A stretch of DNA of 64,000 nucleotides from Elmis aenea (lineage: Eukaryota > Arthropoda > Insecta > Coleoptera > Elmidae), in the NCBI GenBank assembly GCA_947652605.1, contig OX393578.1, positions 55,559,415 through 55,623,414 of the forward strand. The letters run 5' to 3'. Under the pieces are notes generated by a model, which was not told the origin of the DNA, did no database searches, and saw only the letters and a program-made list of their open reading frames with translations. Made by a program: the position numbers and the translations under genes. Shown here one piece after another: positions 11,210 through 42,500 of this stretch (position 1 is its first letter; each line of letters begins with the position of its first letter).

Positions 11210-12000
11210 GCCCCCTGAGCCTACCATTAGCCCTCCTGACAGTCGAATGACGCAAGAAATATTAAATAATTTGTTAATTATCAATATTAAAAGTGAAAGC
11301 GTAAAAAAAACTTAATCCCGAAGAAATTCTTGCTGAATTTGTTTCCAGAAGAAACCAGTAAATAAATTTTAACCTATAAATATAATGACAAATTCAATTG
11401 TGTTTTTGTTATGGTTATTATGCGGCTAACTGCCGGCTGGCTGTCATTTAAATGTCATCTCTTGTCAGAAAAATCAAGGTCTCTTCACACACATCAGTCA
11501 CGGCGCGTCTCAGTTCCGTCAACCGCCAGTCATAAAAAATATTGTTTCTTGTAATTTAGGTTGATTCATCTACACTCGTCCGGCGCAGTTACGAATATCT
11601 CGTAAGTCTGTCAGTCACAGTTCTGGCGCCTGACACTCCTGACAGTCAAACTTGTAACTTGCTATTTCTTCTTACCGATATTGCCTGACGCCTGACTGAC
11701 GTGTGTAAATAGGCATCGTGGGTCTATGGGTATGACCACAGAACATAGGTATGACTGAGACAAAACGGTGACGGATTGGAAACGCGCCGTGTTGATGTGT
11801 GTGAAGAGACCTTTATGCAGCGCAGTGGCGATTTCGAATCCTACGCAAAAAAAAACATCGCAACGAGTAAAAGGGATCTTGTATTCAATTTAGAAGATGG
11901 AAAATATTCTTCATACAGATCTAAAATAAATCGCGACATTTAATATGAGTTTAAGCTTTTAAGCGATGTAAGCGGTGTTCAGAAGCGGACAAGGATTATA
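11210..12000. other. Intergenic segment shared by all units
   Basis: Resumes the sequence interrupted at 8890 and matches 35791-36800 and 57430-58680, apart from indels and MITEs. It contains short repeats of CGTCAGT/CTGACG and GGTCTCTTCACACACATCAG. Its complement, GTGTGTGAAGAGACCTTTA, lies near 11800, so the block 11470-11815 looks like another TIR element common to the three units. Confidence 0.4.
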
Positions 12001-12490
12001 TAGGTTGTTTCATAATTGAATGCTGATCCTTAAGGGTGTTATTCCTTGGATGATTTTAAGAAAAAAAGTTCATATCAATGTAGGTCCGCAACCGCCGTAT
12101 TTTTGAGATACAGGGTGTTAAAAGTTGAAAAAAATATCGGTTTTTTCGTAATATCTTTGATACCGCTTTAGATATTTTTTTGAATTTTAGTAGGTACTAA
12201 CTAGGCATAAAAACACATTTTTTTTCAGAAAAAAAAAAGTTCTATTTCTACCAATGGCGTCCGTACTAACATGTCCTTGAATATTTTTAATGAAAAAAAT
12301 GATGTCACTGTTTTTTTTCAAAATAAATGTTATTTTTACAATTTTGTAGTAAAAATGGCCTGACTTTTTTTTGTCCGACGAACGGTTTTCGAGTAAAAAA
12401 ATAAAAGGCTATTAGGTACTCTTGAAGAGTAAAAGAGTACATTTCACTTTAGTATTAATTTTTAATAATCAAGTAAATACATTCAAGTAC
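12001..12490. mobile_element. CAGGGTG-type palindromic MITE, right arm deleted (unit 1)
   Basis: The left arm, GGTTGTTTCATAATTGAATG, matches the complete element of unit 2 (36798-37532). The sequence jumps from TTAGTACGGAC to ATAAATGAATAATATTG. The missing part in unit 2 is bounded by GAC on both sides, so a microhomology deletion removed the right arm here. Confidence 0.7.
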
Positions 12491-12639
12491 ATGTTAGTAC
12501 GGACATAAATGAATAATATTGATCGTCTCGAGTGTTTTATTATGCCTCAGTCCAGGAACTGTGTATTTGCCATTTAAGTTTTTTATGCGCATATTTTAAA
12601 TGAAAAATAGGAAATTTTGTGAAGCTATCAAATCATCTC

Positions 12640-12815
12640 AGCTCTCTACAAGCACAACCACACAACATAAGCACAACTACCTCACAACCAAATTTTTGAT
12701 CATGTGTTTAAAGGAGGCGAAAAACAAAATTTATTTTGAAAGTTTTATAAACTGGTGAAAAGTTTTATTATTTGTATACAAAAGATAAAATTTAAAACAA
12801 ATATATATTACAATA
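12640..12815 (+). promoter_or_regulatory. Conserved upstream segment of copy 1 (promoter/5'UTR candidate)
   Basis: About 175 bases before the ATG are nearly identical in all three units (37666-37851 and 58828-59013 are the partners). The block includes GTTTAAAGGAGGCG and a TATATATTAC stretch just before the start codon. All other upstream sequence varies by insertions. It probably covers the 5'UTR and core promoter, but no transcription start can be read from the sequence. Confidence 0.4.
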
Positions 12816-33105
<20,290 letters not shown>

Positions 33106-33266
33106 TATTTTGTAAATACTACGAAATGCCAGCTGCTTCTATAAAACCATGGACGCAAAAAACTTCGAAAGTAGAACTACGGGTAGAGAAGAAGAAAAAA
33201 TGTTTTTTTTTTAACTGAACCCTTTTATTTAAAATATATTAGGTAATATAGATAAGTTAAGACTTA

Positions 33267-33272
33267 AATAAA
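33267..33272 (+). terminator. Poly(A) signal AATAAA, copy 1
   Basis: AATAAA lies about 160 bases after the stop codon at 33103-33105, in a position that fits a short 3'UTR. The same hexamer follows copy 2 at 54868-54873. Confidence 0.5.
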
Positions 33273-33330
33273 ATTACATAATGTGTTGATTAAGTTCTGA
33301 TACTAAGAATTAAATACAATTATTTATATA

Positions 33331-33859
33331 CAGGGTGTGTATAAATTGGCGAAAACGCTACACGTCGCGATGTTCTTCGTAAAATTCCAAGTCGAAAATC
33401 TTAATACAAAAATGGACAAAATGAGTTTTTCTCAAATTTTTGTGGTAAAATTCATTTTAGATATTAAGTGTCATATATCATTGAAATCATAACACAAAAT
33501 GCTATCCGACTATGAGATTAGAATTTTTTCGCCGTATTTAAAAAAATGAAGTTGATGATGGTTCTGAAGAGCCGAACGTTGTTGGAAATTCTATGTTATC
33601 CCAAAATATAAAGCGTAAGAAGTTGCCATAAAGAAGTGCTTCCAGATTGTCGATATCTTAAAAAATGTAGGAAATAGTACAAAAAAACGAAAATCAACTT
33701 TTTCAATTTTTCTTGAATAACTTTTCAACTAAGACAGCTATAAAAATTTTCTATGCAGATATTTGATGAGCATCTAATTTTGCAACTTTGCCCTAATTTA
33801 ACTGACCCCGTAGCTCTTATGATAAGCGAGATGCATTTACTCGAATTTGGGACACCCTG
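33331..33859. mobile_element. CAGGGTG-type element after copy 1
   Basis: Starts CAGGGTGTGTATAAATTGGC and ends TTTGGGACACCCTG, with TA on both sides and a subterminal ATAAGCGAGATGC. Twin at 54932-55460. A 5' fragment also occurs at 63496-63590. Confidence 0.7.
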
Positions 33860-33990
33860 TATACATTAAAAAATACATAAAAAATATTCTTAACGGAAAT
33901 CAAGATTTGTTTATTACTTTACTTTGCAATTTACTAATTGTGAAATCGACAGTTTGCATCGACTTGCACATGTAGCAATTTGCCAAGTAA

Positions 33991-34449
33991 GGGTCATAAC
34001 CCAATGGCGCGCGCGTTTTTTTCAGCGCGACTAGTTATACGCGACAATAAAATTAGCTTCGTTCGCGGAGAACTACTTCAGAACCACAACATCACGTCTC
34101 GGCATTGAAAGGGCGGAGTTACCCCTCGAATTTTGCCGAATACGCTCGAGCCAATAAAGTTGAAATATTTTTGACATCCAAAAACGTCAGTTCAATGCCG
34201 ACACGTGATGTTTTGTTGACAAGTCGTGCGCGACTGGCAGTTGCAGTGGGTGCTCCATATAAAAACGTGTAATCTTATGTCGCGCGCGACAATTGAGTCG
34301 CGGCGTAAACGTTATTCAAAATCCTGTCGCGCGCGGCAAGCGAGTCGTGTCGCGCCAGTGAGCGTTGCACCATATAAATACATAGAAAATTTAGCGCGAC
34401 TCAACGCGACCTGTCGCGCGCAACAGGTCGCGCCAGTGTGTTATGGCCC
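33991..34449. mobile_element. Harbinger-type MITE rich in GCGCGAC, after copy 1
   Basis: The ends GGGTCATAACCCAATGGCGC and GCGCCAGTGTGTTATGGCCC are inverted repeats flanked by TAA. The interior has many TCGCGCGCGAC palindromes. Twin at 55592-56050. Confidence 0.75.
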
Positions 34450-35056
34450 TAAGGTGTTTTTGGCACGGGTGTTCGCAATAGGAAATGAAATATGAAATAC
34501 AAAATTAAGTAATGTGAGACATTGAAATAAAATTGAAATTAAAAGAAATAAGTAAAAATGTTCAGCTATTATGAACAGGTGTCTAAATCCACGTGTACTA
34601 TCTGAGAATTTTCATCAAACCAGAAAACCGTATTTTTACGATTAAATAATCCGCAATTAGGAAATCAGCTTTCGTTTGACCACAAGGTTTGAAAAACGAT
34701 CCATTGATAACTCGGAAATCAGTAACTTGTTCGCACTGCAGAAAAATATGTATTACTTGAGAGTTAGAAAAAATTTTCGTTGCAATAATTGTTTAATCAG
34801 GACACCACGGCCTACTGCGGTAAAACCTTAATTTTGCAAATGTTCATATTTTCCCTAGGTTAAACATTGAATAAAAAGATAAAGGAAGGAGCTTTATAGC
34901 GATACTAAGGCGTCCAGGTTAGCCACTTAATATGGCGGATGCATGTTTCCGCTTCTCAGTGGCGTATCTAACATTTTTAAATATGTATTGATTAATGTAA
35001 ATATTTGCTTCGTTTTGAATTGAGCCTGTTATTTACTTATTTCTTTCTTGTTTCGT

Positions 35057-35166
35057 CCCGAAGAATAAAATAATCCAAATATTGATGTATGCTGTCGTTT
35101 TTTTAATTCCCTCGAATTAAAAAAACGACAGCATACATCAATATTTGGATTATTTTATTCTTCGGG
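35057..35166. repeat. Perfect 52-bp palindrome after copy 1
   Basis: The arms CCCGAAGAATAAAATAATCC... (35057-35108) and the exact complement (35115-35166) lie around a 6-base loop, CCCTCG. Repeated after copy 2 at 56658-56767. A second palindrome, GGTCTTTATCAAACGACAGT and its mirror, follows at 35258-35292. Confidence 0.85.
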
Positions 35167-36384
35167 CTTTCGCGGCTATCGTCCATGTTACAATCTTCGT
35201 TCCCGGGTTTGGAACCGCGTCTTCTTGATTTGTGTGACGTTTCGACCATCCTATGTTGGTCTTTATCAAACGACAGTCGTTTGATAAAGACCAAACTGTA
35301 ATAAAACAACTGTCGAGATTGCAGAGACATGAGAATATTTGCAGCTAATACTAATCAATAAACGATTAACCATTTTCAGTGTTTTATTTTGTTACTGTCT
35401 TCAAACCCCTCTAGTGCCTGGTGAACTCTGAGTTAACAACGTCAAGGGCCCAACCACATCCAAAGACGATCACGAACTTTCATAAAAAAAAAGATAAATA
35501 AAAAAATATATATACGAAGAAAAAAAAGGAGATTTAAAATCAAATTAAAATAAAAGTACAAAGTTCTACTCGAACTGTTACAGCCCTTAAAAAAAGACAA
35601 TTTGGTGCCGTAGCTCTTAAAAGCAAAAAAAACAAAAATTTTACATGAATATGTTTTTGGAAATACTGTTTCTTCCCAATAACAAAATAAGAGGGGGTGT
35701 TATAAGTGATGCCACACCCTGTATGGTATGTATACTGTATAGTTTGTGTGTATGTATCATTGGCGTAGTTCTAGGGAGGCTGAAGGGAGCTAAGCTCCCT
35801 GAGCCTACCATTAGCCCCCCTGACAGTCGAATGACGTAAGAAATATTAAATAATTTGTTAATTATCAATATTAAAAGTGAAACCGTAAAAAAAACTGAAT
35901 CCCGAAGAAATTCTTGCTGAATTTGTTTCCAGAAGAAACCAGAAAATAAATTTTGACCTATAAATATAAGGACAAATTCAACTGTTTTTGTTATGGTTAT
36001 TATGCGGCTAACTGCCGGTTGGCTGTCATTTAAATGTCATCTCTTGTCAGAAAAATCAAGGTCTCTTCACACACATCAGTCACGGTGCGTCTCAGTTCCG
36101 TCAGTTCCGTCAACCGTCAGTCATAAAAAATATTGTTTCTTGTAATTTAAGTTGATTAATCTACACTCGTCCAGCGCAGTTACGAATATATCGTAAGTCT
36201 GTCAGTCACAGAGTTCCAGCGCCTGACAGTCAAACTTACTATTTCTTCTTACCGATATTGCCTGACGCCTGACTGACGTGTGTAAATAGGCATCGTGGGT
36301 ATGACTTTATCTATGGGTATGATTGAGACAAAACGGTGACGGATCGGAGACGCGCCGTGACTGATGTGTGTGAAGAGACCTTTA

Positions 36385-36612
36385 GGCTGCGGTTACAGTA
36401 CAGCCGTATTCGCGCGATGGGGTATGCGACCATATACGGGCGAATCAAAGAAACCAATGCAAGCATAATATGAGAGTGGTTTCGAGCGAATTCTCGCTTG
36501 TAGTGTAACCGCTCTTATTTGCTTGCATTGTTTGTTTCAGTCGCGCGAATACGGACGCGTACGCGCGAAGCTCATTCGCGCGAATACGCTTGTACCTAAT
36601 GAAAACGCACAC
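36385..36612. mobile_element. GC-rich Harbinger-type MITE (unit 2)
   Basis: A 228 bp insertion starting GGCTGCGGTTACAGTACAG and ending AATGAAAACGCACAC, flanked by TTA on both sides. Unit 1 has the empty site ACCTTTATGCAGCG. The interior has CGCGCGAATACGG repeats and a CCAATGCAAGCATA palindrome. There is no coding sequence. Confidence 0.8.
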
Positions 36613-36797
36613 TTATGCAGCGCAGTGGCGATTTCGAATCCTACGCAAAAAAAAACATCGCAACGAGTAAACGGGATCTTGTATTCAATTTAGAAGATGG
36701 AAAATATTCTTCTTACAGATCTAAAATAAATCGCGACATTTAATATGAGTTTAAGCTTTTAAGCGATGTAAGCGGTGTTCAGAAGCGGACGAGGATT

Positions 36798-37532
36798 ATA
36801 TAGGTTGTTTCATAATTGAATGCTGATCCTTAAGGGTGTTATTCCTTGGATGATTTTAAGAAAAAAAGTTCATATCAATGTAGGTCCGCAACCGCCGTAT
36901 TTTTGAGATACAGGGTGTTAAAAGTTGAAAAAAATATCGGTTTTTTCGTAATATCTTTGATACCGCTTTAGATATTTTTTTGAATTTTAGTAGGTACTAA
37001 CTAGGCATAAAAACACATTTTTTTTCAGAAAAAAAATTCTATTTCTACCAATGGCGTCCGTACTAACATGTCCTTGAATATTTTTAATGAAAAAAATTAT
37101 ACTTCACTGTTTTTTTTCTAAATAAATGTTATTTTTACAATTTTGCTTTATCTCTTAGTAAAAATGGCCTCCTGACTTTTTTTTGTCCGACGAACGGTTT
37201 TCGAGTAAAAAAATAAAAGGCTATTAGGTACTCTTGAAGAGTAAAAGAGTACATTTCACTTTAGTATTAATTTTTAATAATCAAGTAAATACATTCAAGT
37301 ACATGTTAGTACGGACGCCATTGGTAGAAACAGAACAATTTTTTTTTCTGAAAAAAAACGTGTTTTTATACCTAGTTAATAGGTACCTACCTACTAAAAT
37401 TCAAAAACACCCTGTATCTCAAAAATACGGCGGTTGCGGACCTACATTGATATGAACTTTTTTTCTTAAAATAATCCAAGGAATAACACCATCAAGGATC
37501 AGAATTCAATTATGAAACACCCTGTATAGAAC
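36798..37532. mobile_element. CAGGGTG-type palindromic MITE, complete (unit 2)
   Basis: The arms mirror each other over more than 300 bp: GTTTCATAATTGAATGCTGA with its complement at the right, and GTCCGCAACCGCCGTATTTT with AAAATACGGCGGTTGCGGAC. The right end is AAACACCCTGTA. Unit 3 lacks the element (AGGATTATATAG is followed directly by ATAGAACGATGAC). Confidence 0.8.
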
Positions 37533-37851
37533 GATGACATAAATGAATAATATTGATCGTCTCGAGTGTTTTATTATGCCTCAGTCCAGGAACTGTGTAT
37601 TTGCCATTTAAGTTTTTTTTATGCGCATATTTTAAATGAAAAATAGGAAATGTTGTGAAGCTATCAAATCATCTCAGCTCTCTACTAGCACAACCACACA
37701 ACATAAGCACAACTACCTCACAAACAAATTTTTGATCATGTGTTTAAAGGAGGCGAAAAACAAAATTTATTTTGAAAGTTTTATAAACTGGTGAAAAGTT
37801 TTATTATTTGTATACAAAAGATAAAATTTAAAACAAATATATATTACAATA

Positions 37852-39519
37852 ATGTGGCTTTTAAAAATGTGGTTCGCGTTCTACATTAGTGCAGCTAGTG
37901 CCAATGAACAATCAAAAAACGATACGTCAGTTGCAGTTCAAGAGGGTAAATATGTTCCGAAAGCATATGTATTTATATGTACGTGCTTATTGCTTGGAAC
38001 GGTTTTCCGCGTTGTAACAAGAGGCATCAAACTGCTCCTGCCACGCAGGGTTTTGGTGTTCTTATTCGGAGCGCTCATAGGTGTCGTTTCAAGATATAGT
38101 TCAACTGTGAAACAGTGCTGTGAAATAGCGTCGGTAAAACCAGATTATCTGCTCATGGCTTGTTTGACGATACTGTTGTTCAAGTCTTCGTTCTGCATTG
38201 ATGGGCGCACTTTCCTGCGAACCTTGGGACAGATACTTCTTGTGGCAGTACCTGGACTATTATTTACGGCTGTTAATGTAGGGTTATTGATGACGATTGT
38301 CTTGCAACAGGACTGGAGTTATTCCATGGGAATATTGTTCGGCATTGTTTCTAGTCCCACGTGCCCAAGTGAAATAGTCGCAATGCTCCATGAACACTCA
38401 AAGCACTTGGCTATTTTCCTTGAAGGAGAATCCATCATTAGTGCTTGTTTTTCAGTGATCATGTTTCAAGGGATGATAACTCCTATGTTAAGTCCCGTGC
38501 GCAATTGGTATCAATATCTGTTAATTTTTTTAGGACGTTTATTGGGTGGCCTTATTGCAGGATTGGTGATTGGTTGGATCACTAAATTTCTTATAGGAAA
38601 AATGTATAACGATCCAGTAAACGCACTAACAGTGACCTTAGCATCAGCTTATTTAAGCTTTTTCATTGGACATCAGCTAATAGGTAACAGTGGTGTAATA
38701 ATGGTAACTGTGGTTGGGATCATGGCAGGTTTTGAGAGAACAAGTTTGTCTCCGGAAGTTGAAATTTTTTTAATGCAGGTTTGGAACGGGTTGATTTTCG
38801 CCTTCGGCGCCGTTCTGTGTGCTATAATGGGATTTATGTTTACGCAACAAATTATAGATAACGTTCCATATAAAGATTACGCGTTGGTTTTCGTAACGTA
38901 CATGGTTGCATTCGTCATTCGGTTCATAACTTTCTTGCTTCTTGCGCCGATTCTTAGTCGCATCGGGTATGGACTAAGTTTTCGGGCTTTGGTGATAGTC
39001 GTGTGGGGTGGTTCGCGTGGTCCTGTGTCGTTTTATTTGACTGCGCTCATTTCTCAACACGAACAGCTGAGTTCCATGGGCAGAGAGGTGATAATGCACG
39101 TAGCGTGTTTGGTTTTCTTAACATTGGTGATAAACACCACGACCATGCCGACGCTTTTGCGCCTTCTGGGACTATCAGAACAATCGCCAGCCCAAATAAC
39201 GAACATGAACAACTGCATGAAACACTTACTGGACAGAAGGGATAAAACAGTTTTGATACTGAAGATGGACAGGTATTTCTTTGTCCGACGCCTATCTCTT
39301 TTTGTTACACGAAACCATTTCCAGATTTTTGGCTGATGCGAACTGGCCCCTTGTTAGTACAGCTACCACAATAAAACATCCCTACAAAATTAAAATTAGT
39401 GATAGTGATGACGAGGAAATTGGAGATTACTGGCTTGGTAACCGTCCGACAACTTGTCCAGATTGCAAAAGGGAAATTCCCCACGAACCAACCGTCAAGG
39501 AAATGAAGAATATGATCAA
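37852..39519 (+). CDS. SLC9C1-like: Copy 2 exons 1-2: antiporter domain
   Basis: Exon 1 is 37852-39272, then a 52 bp intron identical to that of copy 1, then exon 2 39325-39519. Like copy 1, it has Ala198 (GCT at 38443-38445) in the EGESIIS-A site and TCP at 170-172. The late arginine motif reads WGGSRGPVSF, with a proline after the RG pair that copies 1 and 3 lack. Further replacements against copy 1 cluster at residues 31-63 (DN to EG, A to P, L to V, MRQI to IKLL). Only about four silent changes against copy 1 were seen across the exon. Confidence 0.9.
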
Positions 39520-42500
39520 GTAAATAATTTGTTACTAAGGAACGTTTAAAAAAACAAAAATACTTGAACACTAACCATACTATCAGTAAAAAATGTCATT
39601 CGGGAAGTGTCAAAATATCCATGTTCCGCTTTGCTACGATTGACCGTTCAAACGTCAGTAGCAGGCCGGAATATAAGTATTCAAATCAAATAATCAAATA
39701 CCAATAGTTATCGTCATCTTTATAGCTATTCCACATCATTACATTACATTACATTACATCACCTTACATTACATTACATTACATTACATTTTAAAAATAC
39801 TTCGTTAAACATTTAGTACTCCACCAGATCAATTAATATTTAGTGCTTTAACAACAAATAGAACTCGAAAACCCAATCGGCCGGCGACTAAGTGCTGAAA
39901 GAAGAAGTTCACTTAATCTTAATTGTAATACATTACATTACATAAAAACATTACACCATTGTATGATCTGTTTTATAAATTTACACATTTATCACTTTTT
40001 ACTTAAAACTACCAACACTGCATAGAACACACATATTAAAAAAATTACTTATTTGACGCAAAATTATCAACTGATTACATGTTTACAACTTTTTCCCATT
40101 GGTTTTAGTTAGAAAAATATTTGTACCATTTTTCGTAGATTAACTCAAAAAGTTAGCAATTCTGATTAACTTCCTTTAATTACATTTTTAATTTAGTAGT
40201 AATGTAGCCCCACTTTGCTCATTTAAAATTTAAACGACTCTCCTAGTCTTATTTTAACAAAGTTACCACTGTGACACGATCGATACTTCTCACTTTGTAG
40301 CAACATTTCAGAGATCAAACAACTAACAAAACATGAAGAATAGGTGTTATGCAAATTATAAACAAATATTAAAACAAATAATAATAATGAAGTATCAAAA
40401 AGATTACAAGATTATGTCATGAGATTTCTTAAATACCGCCTTCTAAATTGCTTAACACTTCTTGCATTCTTCACTTCGTTGGGCAGTGCGTTAAACAGGG
40501 AAACACCATCCACAAACACGTTTTGTCTAGTACATGACTTTAAGCCCGGTTGGCACTTAAAATTATCCTTGGATCTAGTTGAATACGAATGGTACTCTTT
40601 ATTTTGGAGTAAGCGTAGATAGTTCGGTGCCTCTTTGTTTTTTATTTTAAAAATAAACAGCGCTGTATAAAAATTTAAAAATTCTACAACTGAAAGCCAT
40701 TTTAAGGAATCCAGCATAATCTTAATCGGTGTATAACGGTTACATTTTAATATTATACGCATTGATTTATTTTGTAATATTTGCAATTTTGCTTTTTGAG
40801 TTTCGTTTAACAGATACAGTATCGTACAACAATATTGGTAATGAGGCCTTATTATTGTGTTGTAGATGGTTAATCTACTGAAAATTGAAGTATACTGTGA
40901 AATTCTTCTTAGATACCCTATTTTCTTACTAATATTCTTGACAAGCTTATCAAAGTGTACGTTGAACGTTAAATTTTTATCCAATACCACCCCTAGGTAT
41001 TTTATTTCAGAAACCCATTCTAAGTTTTTGTTTTCGAAAGTTACGTTAATATTTAAATTTAGATTTTTGAAGAGGTAATTTTTGGTTTTGTTTCGAATAA
41101 TCATTGCTTTGGTTTTATTAACGTTTAATACTAATTTATTAGATCTTAGCCATGGGGTTAACACAGGGGCGGACTGCGTGCATAAAACTGACCGGGCAAT
41201 TTCTCCAAAATCGGCCCACATAGGTAAAATAAACTTTCGCGATATCGTTTTTATGGCATTGATTGTTTTTGCCCCTCCCCGCGTATTCGAGATTAAATTT
41301 GCTTAAAGGTTTCCAGTAAGTTGGATTCGCATAAGAAAATCACATATAAAAAATGTACCCTAACTTACGCTTTTCAACTTACAATAACGGTGTCGAAACC
41401 ACCCATAGTGTAATTTAGAGGTATTACCTGTAGACTGTACAGGGTGGCTTATTTTCGATGCCTATACAGGGTATTTCGGTTATTATCCAAGATAGAAAAA
41501 AACTAAGTACGTAGTCTCGATCTATTTTTTCAAGAAAAATTTATTGCCGTAAACAGATTTTTGATAAATTTTTTAATTTTCGAAATATGTATAGCCAAAA
41601 ACCGATTTTTGGCACTTTTCAAAAATGTTAAATATCTCGCTTAAACGAGAAGATAAAGAAAAACTTTAGACATTTTTTGCATCGTTTTTTGTCCTTAATA
41701 AGATAGCTATATTGATTTTTTTTTACTCATACGAATATTGATATATTACACCTGACGTTCTTATTTTAAATAGCAACCATAGGCAAATTATATATGTTTG
41801 AAAAATGCAAAAAATAAGCTTTCGATTGATGTCAAAGCCAACTATGGTTGCCATTTAAAATAAGAAAGTTAGGTGTAATATATCAATAGGTATTTGTATG
41901 GGTAAAAAAATTGAGCATTGCTATTTTATTAACGATAATAAACTATGCAAAAAACATCTTTTAAGTTTTTCTTTATCTTTTTGTTTAAGCGAGATATTTA
42001 ACATTTATGATATCTTTTTTCATACTCGAAATATAGCCAACACCAATTTTGGTATTTCCAAAAATGTTAAATATCTCGCTTAAACGACAAGATAGAAAAA
42101 AACTTTAAGGAAATTTTTTGCATGTTTTTTTTGTCCTTAATAAGATAGCGATGTTAATTTTTTTTTTGTTCATACAAATATTGATATATTACGCCTAACT
42201 TTCTTATATTAAATGGCAACCATAGTTGGCTTTGACATCAATCGAAAGTTTATTATTTGCGCTTTTCAAAAATATATAATTTGCTTATGGTTGCTATTTA
42301 AAATAAGAAAGTTGGGTGTAATATGTCGGTATTTATATGATTAAAAACAAATTGAATATCGCCATCTTATTAAGAACAAAAAACCATGCCAAAAATGTTC
42401 ATAAAGTTTTTCTCTATCTTTTCGTTTAAGCAAGATATTTAACATTTTTGAAAATTGCCAAAAATTGGGTTTTGGCTATATTTCGAAAATTACAAAAGAT

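Noticed and set aside
34226..34495. 89-codon frame rich in Arg/Ala
   Set aside because: Produced by the GCGCGAC repeats of the Harbinger-type MITE, not by a gene.
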